From an uncultured Methanoregula sp. (lineage in GTDB: Archaea > Halobacteriota > Methanomicrobia > Methanomicrobiales > Methanospirillaceae), in assembly GCF_963662735.1 (NCBI RefSeq), contig NZ_OY759744.1:2646153-2710152 (forward strand): a stretch of DNA of 64,000 bases, read 5' to 3'. The notes below the pieces were generated by a model that was not told where the DNA came from, searched no databases, and saw only the letters and a program-made list of their open reading frames with translations. Positions 18,762 to 26,763 of this stretch are shown piece after piece; within the stretch, counting starts at the first letter, position 1; the number at the start of each line of letters is the position of its first letter. A program made the translations under genes and the position numbers.

Positions 18762-19682
18762 TCAGGGAAAGAGCAGGATCAGGGCAGCCCCGCAGACCAT
18801 GAGACCGGCCCCGGAGAGACGCCACGCAATCTCCTTTTCGCGGAAGACGAGCGTCCCGCAGAGCACGATAAGGATGATGCTCATGCGTTTTATTGCAATA
18901 ACGTACGGCACGATCTGCTCGGTGTAGGCCGTATTGATGGCAACGATTTCCAGGGAGCCCATGAGGCCGATGAGGATGCCGGCCCCGAGAACGGCCCGCC
19001 CGGAGAACGGGTGGGCGGGGGACTGCACGCCGGCATCTTCCGACACCTGCTGCCGGGTGCGGGCAGATCCCCGCCGGCGCAGAAGGGCGATGAGAACAAA
19101 CGAAGAGCCCAGCAGGAGACATATGATTCCCCCACCGAATATGACATCCGAATTCTCCACCACCATCTTGTCGAAATTGACGGCCACGGCGTACAGGAAT
19201 GCAACGCAGAGCATGGCCAGCACGCCCGGGTGGGCGGCCATGGCCCGGAACGGGTCGGTGATCCGGGTGTGCTGGCCCGTGGTGTTCAGGATATAGGACC
19301 CGATAACGATGATGATAATGCCGGCTATCCCGGCCGCGGACGGTACCTCGTGGAGGATCAGGGCCGATGTCCCGACCAGGAAGATCGGGGTGAAGGAGAT
19401 CATGGGGATGGCAAGCGAGATATCGGTTGACTGGAGCGCCCGGAACGTGAGGAGGGTTGCAATAATATTGAGAACCGTGGTTACGAGGACTGCCGGGAAA
19501 AAGAGCGGGCCGAGCGCCGGGATGCCCATGGTAAACGAGAGGGGAAGGATAAAGACACAGCCGCCCAGGAATCCCGCAGCAGCAAGGATGTCGGGATCAA
19601 TGGTTTTGAGGAACTTCTTGTTGGCGATATAGTATCCCGCATTGGAGCATGCGGCGATTGCGGAAAGAAGTCCCCAGAACAT
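18762..19682 (-). CDS. EamA/DMT-family transporter
   Basis: A 306-residue integral membrane protein with about ten hydrophobic helices in two five-helix halves, the EamA (drug/metabolite transporter) layout. The first half begins ...SAIAACSNAGYYIANKKFL; the second starts near residue 150 after an ITDPFRAMAAHPG loop. EamA proteins move small metabolites or amino acids; substrate cannot be told. The loop near residue 210 (RRRGSARTRQQVSEDAG) is charged and cytoplasmic. No ribosome site is obvious at the ATG. Confidence 0.88.
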   Translation of the reverse strand: MFWGLLSAIAACSNAGYYIANKKFLKTIDPDILAAAGFLGGCVFILPLSFTMGIPALGPLFFPAVLVTTVLNIIATLLTFRALQSTDISLAIPMISFTPIFLVGTSALILHEVPSAAGIAGIIIIVIGSYILNTTGQHTRITDPFRAMAAHPGVLAMLCVAFLYAVAVNFDKMVVENSDVIFGGGIICLLLGSSFVLIALLRRRGSARTRQQVSEDAGVQSPAHPFSGRAVLGAGILIGLMGSLEIVAINTAYTEQIVPYVIAIKRMSIILIVLCGTLVFREKEIAWRLSGAGLMVCGAALILLFP

Positions 19683-19774
19683 GGCTGGAAAAAGAATGGG
19701 GCGGGAAAGATGTTATTGGTTGCCGGGCCCCGGAAGGACCGGGGCGAGGGAGGCTGGCCCAGCTTTCTGAAAGG

Positions 19775-20316
<542 letters not shown>

Positions 20317-20320
<4 letters not shown>

Positions 20321-20802
20321 GTTCTCCCTGCCTCCCGGAAGCTTGCCCGGTCGATCTCCATGGACCAGAATGCCACGAGAGTTCCCTGGACCACTTCGGT
20401 GCATTCGCCGGTCCTCCGGAAGTTCAGGGAGTCATAGAGCCGCTGGGCCCGGGGATTGTTCTTCCGCACGATGAGCCGGATCACGTTGGTATCCGGATCG
20501 GAAAAGCCGTGCTCAAGGGTGAGGAGCGCGATGATCTTCCCGAGACCGTGCCCGAGCTTTTCGGGGTGGAGTGCGATCCGGAACTCGGCGCGCCGGCCCG
20601 GCTCCCGTTCAAGGACCGAGAAGCCGACAAGGGAATCGCCGTCCATGGCAACGAGGAACTCGATGCCGGCTTTTCCCGCGTAGGTATCGAGCCACCCGCC
20701 GTTCCGGAGCGCATAGTCGAGCTCCGTGCAGTCCGACGGGTAGGGAGGCCACGCCTTGATGGTGGCAATGTCATCGTCCCGGAGTTCGCGGAGCGTGATC
20801 AT
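20317..20802 (-). CDS. GNAT-family N-acetyltransferase
   Basis: A 161-residue acetyl-CoA dependent acetyltransferase fold. It starts [18 protein letters not shown], carries a [19 protein letters not shown] acetyl-CoA binding loop at about 90, and has the [18 protein letters not shown] motif near 130. Substrate unknown (protein N-terminus, antibiotic or metabolite). Its stop overlaps the start of the isochorismatase-like gene, so the two are translated together; a joint role in modifying one small compound is possible but unproven. Confidence 0.9.
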
Positions 20803-20875
20803 GGATGATTATTACGTATCGGGGGAAACGAGAAAAAACTGCCGGGTGTTCTGCCGGCCCGTGCCGGAATATGGA

Positions 20876-21568
20876 TCAGGACAAGGCTTCCGTTTCCGCG
20901 AGCTGGATCTCCAGCTCCAGCCGGCGGACCGTGCCATAGCCCTGCGAGAGGCCCTGGCCGATCCCGAGATAGTCGGGGATCGCAAGGTTGGTCCGGAATT
21001 TCCCGTAAAAGACCATCACGTTCTCCCGGTCGATCCGCTCCCGCCGGAACCGGACTTTCGGTTCGCAGGTTATGGGAGCCGTCGGCGTGTAGTCCAGGGA
21101 TTTGGCGAGCGTTGCAAGGTTGCCCGCAAGGATCTTCTGCATGAAGGCGTCCCGCTCCGGCTTGCCCTTGAGATCGTAGAACTTCTTTGCGTTCTGCTGG
21201 TTGAGCGCAAGCCACGAGCTCTGGAACTCGTAGGTCATGGGTTCGGGCGCGATCCCGAAGCACTCCACCCGGACCGCCGGGTCCCGGGCCGTGACCGTGC
21301 AGGCATCCGGGCCGGCAGCGATGGTTGTTTTGCCGTCCGCGAGCTGGTGCAGGAAATCCGCGCCCTGGGCGATCCCGACTGCCATGAGCAGGGTCTTGAG
21401 CTGCTTGCACTGCACCGCGGGATACCGGTGGATGAACCCTTCCCGGTTCTCCCGGTGGAGCTCCACGTATTCCAGCAACTCCTTGTTGAGGAAGGAGCGG
21501 AGGTTCTCGAGCGAGAACTGCACCGGGTTTTCCGGTTCGAGCGTGAGTGTGAAGATGCGGAGGTTCAT
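20876..21568 (-). CDS. Cas6-like RAMP-fold protein, stand-alone
   Basis: A 230-residue protein. The C-terminal part (NVMVFYGKFRTNLAIPDYL, then GIGQGLSQGYGTVRR) has the Gly-rich loop and strand that mark the second ferredoxin-like domain of Cas6-type CRISPR RNA endonucleases (Cas6b-like families in methanogens); this is by pattern, not by search. The N-terminal half contains PVQFSLENLRSFLNKELLEY and a helix-turn pattern. No CRISPR repeat array, cas1 or cas3 is present in this window, so it may act elsewhere or have been retained from a lost locus. It begins 11 bases after the DUF3821-like lipoprotein gene. Confidence 0.65.
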   Translation of the reverse strand: MNLRIFTLTLEPENPVQFSLENLRSFLNKELLEYVELHRENREGFIHRYPAVQCKQLKTLLMAVGIAQGADFLHQLADGKTTIAAGPDACTVTARDPAVRVECFGIAPEPMTYEFQSSWLALNQQNAKKFYDLKGKPERDAFMQKILAGNLATLAKSLDYTPTAPITCEPKVRFRRERIDRENVMVFYGKFRTNLAIPDYLGIGQGLSQGYGTVRRLELEIQLAETEALS

Positions 21569-21579
21569 GGGTCTGCTCG

Positions 21580-22500
21580 TTACAGTTTCGGGGTTGGCGG
21601 GACCGGCGCCCCGTTCACGGAAGGGGATGCCAGCTTGCCGGGCGAGGGCGTTCCTGTGGCTGCGGGTGCGGCAGCGGGGGCCGGCAGGATCGTGAACCGC
21701 TCTATGGCGGAAGCGGTCTGCGTGCTCTCGGCAATCCCGATGAAGTACACGCTGGAATCCGGCAGCATCACGTCAGCGGACCACGTGTTGTTCCCGCACG
21801 GGCCGGCAACCGACGTGATCGAGACCGGTGTCCCGAGCGGGATCAGCGCTGAACCCGCCCCGGGGACAAAGACCGTGTACCGGATTTCCTGGCCGGGGGC
21901 AACGTTCGTCTTACCCGTGATCGTGAACTGCTCGCCTGCGACATGGTCCGGGATAGGATCTATCGTGATCCAGGGCGTGGTATTCATAACAGGCGTGCAG
22001 TTTGCCACCGGTGCCGGCGCCGTGCCTGCCCGGACCAGGAATTCCCGCGAGACTCCGTAATCGGACACGATCCGGTACCGGCCCACTTCCCATCTGGCGG
22101 GGATGAACCGGTACACTTTCGAAGATTCGCCGGGTTTGAGCACGCTCGCGTTCGATACAACGGGCTGATCCGTTCCCATCTTCGTGGCCCACGAGCCGTG
22201 CCCGGTCTGGAATTTCACGGAGAAGTCGGGATGATCGTTCGGGCTTTTGAGATCCGTCTTCCCGCCGTTCACAACCACGAACTCAACCACTTCGCCATCA
22301 TTGTAGAGGTCGGTATCCATGTGGATGTATCCCGCGTACGCGTCGGGCTGGTTGACCGTGACCTTGTACAGGGCAGCGGACTGCGTGGGGGTCGGCGTGA
22401 CGGTTGCCGTGGCATTGGTTTTGGCTGACGGGGAGGTGCAGCCTGCTGCAAGCAAAAGAGCGATTACCAGAATTGCGAGTATTGTTCCAGGCCGGGTCAT
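21580..22500 (-). CDS. Surface lipoprotein with BsuPI-like and DUF3821-like domains
   Basis: A 306-residue lipoprotein with lipobox AAGC (Cys21) and a Thr/Pro-rich linker. Residues about 45-155 form a beta domain with LYNDGEVVEFVVVNGGKTDL (like intracellular proteinase-inhibitor BsuPI). Residues about 175-280 carry the pattern WITIDPIPDHVAGEQFTITG..TNVAPGQEIRYTVF. The latter matches the DUF3821 type found in several surface proteins of Methanomicrobiales; the 29.1-kb gene has a related block. A Pro/Ala-rich tail ends the protein. GGTGA sits seven bases before the start. Confidence 0.75.
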   Translation of the reverse strand: MTRPGTILAILVIALLLAAGCTSPSAKTNATATVTPTPTQSAALYKVTVNQPDAYAGYIHMDTDLYNDGEVVEFVVVNGGKTDLKSPNDHPDFSVKFQTGHGSWATKMGTDQPVVSNASVLKPGESSKVYRFIPARWEVGRYRIVSDYGVSREFLVRAGTAPAPVANCTPVMNTTPWITIDPIPDHVAGEQFTITGKTNVAPGQEIRYTVFVPGAGSALIPLGTPVSITSVAGPCGNNTWSADVMLPDSSVYFIGIAESTQTASAIERFTILPAPAAAPAATGTPSPGKLASPSVNGAPVPPTPKL

Positions 22501-22710
22501 GGAGAGGTCACCGGAGGATTGGTTGTGCGGGGAGAAAAAGGGAGTGGGGAAATATATTTGCAGATGTGGATGGTTGTAACACGATAGGTTGATGGAAATG
22601 GGCTTATGATGCCTTGGGTTGGAAAGAAAGTGAAGATCCTATTATTGGAAGAAGTGGCGGAAGAAGAATAAATCGGAAGATATATCCTAATCGCAGATTA
22701 TTCCTTTTTT

Positions 22711-23136
22711 GTGAGCGGTTTTAAGGATTTTTTGTATGGCTTATTAAAACCCTTTAGAGATTTGGCAAGTGCACTTGGTGTTTATGCATTAACAGTAGGT
22801 GGAAATGCTATACACTCAACAATTCAAAACGTCAATTTTTCTTTTAATATTTGGGGATTTACATTATTTTTTATTATTGTTTCTTCTATGTGGGAATTGT
22901 GCTTGGGCGCACTTTACGATTTAAAATACGGATATAAAGATCCAATTGACTCATTTTCACGTATAATTGGAATGTTTATAGGAACTACCGTTCTTGGTTT
23001 TGTGTTAATGCCAATCTATTATTCGATTGGTGGAGACATTGGGGATCTTGTCTCATCTGGAATTATTTCCGCCATTTTTATGTTCGCAGGAATGGCATTA
23101 CGTCTTTATCTCAACGATAGAAATTACCATCAATAA
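22711..23136 (+). CDS. Unknown multi-pass membrane protein in AT-rich island
   Basis: A 141-residue protein from GTG at 22711. It has three or four hydrophobic stretches (about residues 17-35, 46-66, 82-105 and 112-133) and a loop ALYDLKYGYKDPIDSF. Codon use is strongly AT-rich compared with the GC-rich neighbours, which points to recent gain. No family recognised. It lies upstream of another AT-rich gene; the two may form a functional pair. Confidence 0.6.
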   Translation: MSGFKDFLYGLLKPFRDLASALGVYALTVGGNAIHSTIQNVNFSFNIWGFTLFFIIVSSMWELCLGALYDLKYGYKDPIDSFSRIIGMFIGTTVLGFVLMPIYYSIGGDIGDLVSSGIISAIFMFAGMALRLYLNDRNYHQ

Positions 23137-23217
23137 AATCTCAATTATTACGATAGGCAAAATTGCAATCACCGTTTCGATTAAATCCGATTTTGATGTT
23201 TACCTTGTTTGTAAATA

Positions 23218-23367
23218 ATAAATGACACTGTTAATCCACATGCAAGAAATAAATTTATTATTGATATTTTCACCGATACTCACCGTACTGCTTCGGATAT
23301 CACAAAAGGACACGATATCACTTTACACTACACTTATACCGATGCATTTGTAAAGTATAATTATTGA
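23218..23367 (+). pseudogene. Remnant of a beta-rich protein C-terminus
   Basis: An in-frame stretch without a start codon encodes IDIFTDTHRTASDITKGHDI, continuing TLHYTYTDAFVKYNY and a stop. It looks like the end of a secreted beta protein rather than chance. The preceding frame is closed at 23215, so it is a fragment. Its stop overlaps the ribosome site of the next gene. Confidence 0.4.
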
Positions 23368-23381
23368 GGTGTGAAAATATA

Positions 23382-24284
23382 ATGTCAATTTTCAAGAAAA
23401 AGCAATCTGATATATCAGAAGCAAATCTGGAAATAATTGCATCAATGGATCAATCTATTTTCCAAGAGGCTTATCCCATAGCTGAAAATATATTAGATTT
23501 AAACCTCGACGAACTGATCAAATCCGATATCATTGAAATTATTCCGGTTCTCCGTGCTATTAATATAGCCTATAAAGGAATTCTTGGGATTCGAGATCGG
23601 TTCTTTGTAAGAAAAGTGGTTCTTTTTATTAGCCAATTTAATTCAGGATTAGATACACAAGAAATACGGGAATTCGTTTCGGACGTATTAACCGACGAAA
23701 AATTCCGTGAACAGGTAAATGAGAAAATACTCATCCTTTTAGATCGTTTTGATGATGAATTTAAAGCCTTAATCCTAGCCGAATTGTTCAAAAATTGGAT
23801 AAAGCGGAATATTGATTGGGATACATTTAAAAGATTATCTTACTCTGTTGATAGAGCTCATTCTAGTGTCTTCTTTGTTCTATACGACGCCTATGTAAAT
23901 GTAGATTCTGTAAATCTAAAAACGGATTCTGAAGCAGTCCCAATAAATTCCAAAGCTTATGTCTCCCGTTTTCATCTGATATTGGCATCTGGATTGGCAG
24001 AAATTCACAGTGGGAGTCTTTCAGCAGTACACATCTCAAAAGATGCGATTGATATCTGTAAATACGGTTTGAAAAATTTACTTGATAGCCAATATCAAAT
24101 CTTAACACGCGATATTATAGATTCCCTAAAGAAAAAGACAAAGAACGGGGAACGATTATTAGATGATCCTAGTTTTTCTGAATATGAGCGTATGATCATA
24201 GAACAAGGATCATCCGACGATGTGTCTGATTTTAGGATAAGAGCGAGATATCTTGAAAAGATTCGTGCGCATTATTCTATATAA
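23382..24284 (+). CDS. Unknown AT-rich island protein, mostly helical
   Basis: A 300-residue soluble protein from ATG at 23382, preceded ten bases upstream by GAGGTG; a TTG six codons earlier is less likely. It is mainly helical, with IPVLRAINIAYKGILGIRDR at about 50-70. Next comes a region rich in Phe, Asp and Glu that resembles small helical proteins often found near bacterial phage-defence genes, but this is a weak impression. The second half has HSGSLSAVHISKDAIDICKY. AT-rich codons, clearly different from the flanking genes, suggest transfer. No catalytic motif recognised. Confidence 0.6.
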   Translation: MSIFKKKQSDISEANLEIIASMDQSIFQEAYPIAENILDLNLDELIKSDIIEIIPVLRAINIAYKGILGIRDRFFVRKVVLFISQFNSGLDTQEIREFVSDVLTDEKFREQVNEKILILLDRFDDEFKALILAELFKNWIKRNIDWDTFKRLSYSVDRAHSSVFFVLYDAYVNVDSVNLKTDSEAVPINSKAYVSRFHLILASGLAEIHSGSLSAVHISKDAIDICKYGLKNLLDSQYQILTRDIIDSLKKKTKNGERLLDDPSFSEYERMIIEQGSSDDVSDFRIRARYLEKIRAHYSI

Positions 24285-24609
24285 CTAAACGTGTGTGGGT
24301 ACGATGTCATTTTACACCACAGGTAGACCCCCCCTACCCCCCACCCACTTTGATCCGGCGGGGGGGTGCACCCCCCTCCTCAAAATTAAGTAACGTCCCC
24401 CAATTTTCGCACATCCGCCCGACACCGCACCGGGCCGCATCGCCGTAACCCGCACTGGACGAGCCATCCCACATATGAGTAGCCCGGATTTTTCCCGGAC
24501 CATGACACCCCCCCTGCCCCCCACCCGCTTTGATCAGGGAGGGGGGGGATACCCCCTGCTCAGAAAAAATTGGTGGGGGGGGTACCCCCCAACCCCCCCT
24601 CCCCAATGA

Positions 24610-24713
24610 TGGGTAAGGCACCGGTTTTTGCACGCAAAACCCCGGCGCTTCGCGTGGAGATTCAGACGAGAGATGGTTCGCAGGCGGGGTTAGCAGAAAT
24701 GAGTTGATTGCGG
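24610..24713 (+). repeat. About 100-bp dispersed repeat, copy 1
   Basis: Matches 25845-25945 over about 100 bases, most strongly in the final block AGTTAGCAGAAATGAGTTG (one mismatch here) and the central GGGTAAGG..CCGGTTTTT part. The two copies bracket the VapBC pair. Confidence 0.7.
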
Positions 24714-24847
24714 GAAATTCCGTACGCAAGGGGGGGGTGGGGGGTAGGGGGGGTCGTGATCGGCTTTCCAAAACAGGCTTTCTTTTTATTTTCAGGGATC
24801 TGGGGTTGAACCGGAAAGCGATAACCCACCCCAATTGACCCCTATTA

Positions 24848-24922
24848 ACACGGTAACTGACACGGTCCTTTCACGACATAAAACAAGGAAAAACACCCGA
24901 TACTGACACGGTAACTGACACG
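24848..24922 (+). repeat. 17-base direct repeat spaced 58 bases
   Basis: ACACGGTAACTGACACG occurs at 24848-24864 and 24906-24922, with the half TGACACGG recurring inside. It lies in a non-coding stretch. Confidence 0.75.
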
Positions 24923-25127
24923 CTTTTTTGCGAAATTGACATGGTTCTTGTGGCAGGAAACGGTTCCGGCCCGGGATTCTCCGACGGTGAACCGATCTGA
25001 CGGGAGGATGTGCCCTTCGGACTCCCCTACTCCGGGCATATGTCCTCTGTCGGAGAGTTGGAGCGGGGGGAGTGCATCTCCCGGCTATAGCAGGATTAAT
25101 ATTTTCCGGAGGCTTATAGATCCTATC

Positions 25128-25319
25128 ATGAGCACGAAAGCGAGAATCCCGGGAGTATCCGGAAATCCTGTCGTTGCATCACGCAATAAAACCAGGTCCT
25201 CTGTCGGGAGCGAAGATGCGGCTTCCCTCTCCCCGATCCAGCGGATGCGGGGAAAGATCCTTCTCGCGGATCCGGAAATGGCCCGCCGGATTATTTTCGA
25301 TCCGTCCCTGGAGCCATAA
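25128..25319 (+). CDS. Putative VapB-type antitoxin
   Basis: A 63-residue protein from ATG at 25128, three bases before the VapC start. It has a basic N-terminus (STKARIPGVSG) and a C-terminal half RMRGKILLADPEMARRIIFD of the size and position expected for an antitoxin that wraps the toxin. The N-terminal DNA-binding family was not recognised, so the role is mainly inferred from its partner and from stop-start proximity. GGAGG lies about 15 bases upstream, longer than usual. Confidence 0.6.
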   Translation: MSTKARIPGVSGNPVVASRNKTRSSVGSEDAASLSPIQRMRGKILLADPEMARRIIFDPSLEP

Positions 25320-25322
25320 GAG

Positions 25323-25832
25323 ATGGCAGTCGGCTCCGGAAGTGACGCGACCATTTTTATTGATGCAAATATTTTCCTCAATACCATTTTTTTCAGCGGA
25401 AAGGAATCTGCAGGCTGTGCCAGGTTTCTTGAAGATGCAGATGCGGGAATATTTCCTGCCGCGACATCAGTGATTGTCTTAAACGAAGTGCTCCACCGTC
25501 TCATCATCGCATCAGTCGTAAGCAGCAGTGGTATTGCCCCGGAGTCTGCGGTTCATCAGATAAAACTCCACCCGGAACTTGTCCGCGAAGCAGGAGCCGT
25601 CTGGGAAGTCATGAAGGATATCCAGAGCATCCGTTCCATGAAGGTATACGGGATTTCCCCGGCAACGTTTGAACGTTCACTTGCAATCATGCAGGAATGG
25701 GGCCTTCTTGGAAACGATGCACTTCATGTTGCCTGCATGGAAGAGCACTCTATTGAAACGATCGCAACCTGTGACCGGGATTTTTCCCGGGTATCCTCGA
25801 TTAAAATCCGGAAACCGGACAGGACCGGATAA
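25323..25832 (+). CDS. vapC: PIN-domain toxin (VapC family)
   Basis: A 169-residue PIN-domain ribonuclease. The acidic active-site residues are in place: Asp in FIDANIFLN (residue about 14), Glu in VLNEVLHRL (about 55), Asp in LGNDALHVACMEE (about 131) and Asp in CDRDF (about 148). VapC toxins cut tRNA or rRNA and are held in check by the VapB product of the upstream gene. It starts three bases after the antitoxin stop. The pair sits between two copies of a 100-bp repeat in an accessory region, typical for mobile toxin-antitoxin modules. Confidence 0.88.
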   Translation: MAVGSGSDATIFIDANIFLNTIFFSGKESAGCARFLEDADAGIFPAATSVIVLNEVLHRLIIASVVSSSGIAPESAVHQIKLHPELVREAGAVWEVMKDIQSIRSMKVYGISPATFERSLAIMQEWGLLGNDALHVACMEEHSIETIATCDRDFSRVSSIKIRKPDRTG

Positions 25833-25844
25833 TTTTTTCCGGAC

Positions 25845-25945
25845 AGGGGTAAGGTTCCGGTTTTTCCCGCCCAAGCTTGACGCTTCGCGGGGAGGTTCTG
25901 ACGGTGCATGGTTGTCGGGCGGAGTTAGCAGAAATGAGTTGGTTG
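25845..25945 (+). repeat. About 100-bp dispersed repeat, copy 2
   Basis: Second copy of the element at 24610-24713, starting at the very end of vapC; see that entry for matched blocks. Confidence 0.7.
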
Positions 25946-26101
25946 CCCCGGGTCTTTTGCAGGGTATGCCGGCAGATTTCACCGGAGTCTGGAAGTGACA
26001 AAAAATGATTTTTTTATTTTTCCCGGGTATGCATTCTTATTGGTAGCCGGCATCTTCCCGGGGCAGACGGTTCTTATACCGGGGTCACCGGTAATTCACG
26101 C

Positions 26102-26416
26102 CTATCCGTGGCAACTATGGTCAAAATTGTACCCCCAGCATCCCAAAGGGGCCCCGGCACGACACCAGAATGCATTCCAGTTGTCAGACCCATACGTGAA
26201 CTGACAATAGAGGTATTGCTTTTGAATGCAATCGTGAGTGGTTTCTCCACACTGCTCGCCAATTTTATTGGACGGTGCATTCTGCTTCTCCATATTCTGG
26301 ATCGGTACAATCGTCCAGAAATACAACACCAGGGACACAACCATCGCAACCGCTGCCAGGGCTACGAGGAAGACAACCAGGTTCTTCAAAACATCAGTCT
26401 GTCCGGTTTCGGTCAA
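26102..26416 (-). CDS. Small membrane-anchored Cys-rich protein
   Basis: A 104-residue protein from TTG at 26416, with AAGGTGA about seven bases upstream. One membrane helix (residues about 11-36) is followed by a short external domain with seven Cys (CGETTHDC, YCQFTYG, WCRAGAPLGCW, SCHG). This predicts a disulfide-rich outside domain. A TATA element, the repeated motif (59 bases upstream) and a 22-bp palindrome all lie upstream. No family recognised. Confidence 0.65.
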   Translation of the reverse strand: MTETGQTDVLKNLVVFLVALAAVAMVVSLVLYFWTIVPIQNMEKQNAPSNKIGEQCGETTHDCIQKQYLYCQFTYGSDNWNAFWCRAGAPLGCWGYNFDHSCHG

Positions 26417-26474
26417 CGGATTTCACCTTCACACATCATATACCCGTGTTACCTGCGAGGGAGTATATATCTGG

Positions 26475-26497
26475 CGATAAGTGAAATTTTTCCTGCA
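26475..26497 (-). promoter_or_regulatory. Dispersed motif copy a
   Basis: Minus strand GAAAAATTTCACTTATCGCC; 59 bases before the TTG start of the small Cys-rich gene; see finding on the dispersed motif. Confidence 0.5.
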
Positions 26498-26511
26498 TTT
26501 ATATTGGCAGG

Positions 26512-26545
26512 TTTTTATATATCTGATAATCATCGCTGATTATCA
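26512..26545 (-). promoter_or_regulatory. TATA element with 22-bp palindrome
   Basis: A palindrome TGATAATCA-N4-TGATTATCA (26524-26545) sits directly upstream of GATATATAAAAAC on the minus strand. The arrangement suggests an activator or repressor site for the small Cys-rich membrane protein gene at 26416. Confidence 0.5.
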
Positions 26546-26691
26546 CAACGATGAGAGAAAAATGGCTGTCGTTATCCCGGAGAGCAGGATTGATCCCCGC
26601 CGGGGCCGGGGCTGTGACCGGGCCGGTGATCGCGTGGGGCACGGCACCGGGAAATGTGCGGGACCGACACTGCGAAGTGAAGATCGCAGGG

Positions 26692-26713
26692 CGATGAGTG
26701 AAATTTTTGTTGC
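26692..26713 (-). promoter_or_regulatory. Dispersed motif copy b
   Basis: Minus strand CAAAAATTTCACTCATCG; lies 50 bases after the stop of the propeller-like gene. Confidence 0.45.
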
Positions 26714-26763
26714 GACCATACGGCGGAATCGGGCCAACCTCATTCCGCAGTCAAAAAAAAAAA

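Larger units (their letters stand above)
24285..25127. other. Gene-free C/G-tract repeat field
   Basis: No credible gene. It holds long C-runs at 24328-24346 and 24508-24526 (same pattern, spaced exactly 180 bases). G-runs at 24730-24753 are the same element in reverse orientation. Several C/G inverted pairs and the other repeats listed here are also present. Open frames in it, including one of 166 codons, are low-complexity and were rejected. Confidence 0.8.

Noticed and set aside
20756..22060. 434-codon plus-strand frame
   Set aside because: Runs antisense over the GNAT, Cas6-like and lipoprotein genes; low-quality composition.
24334..24834. 166-codon minus-strand frame in the C/G-tract field
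   Set aside because: Pro/Gly-rich low-complexity translation of repeats; no ribosome site. Part of it matches the second repeat copy only as DNA.
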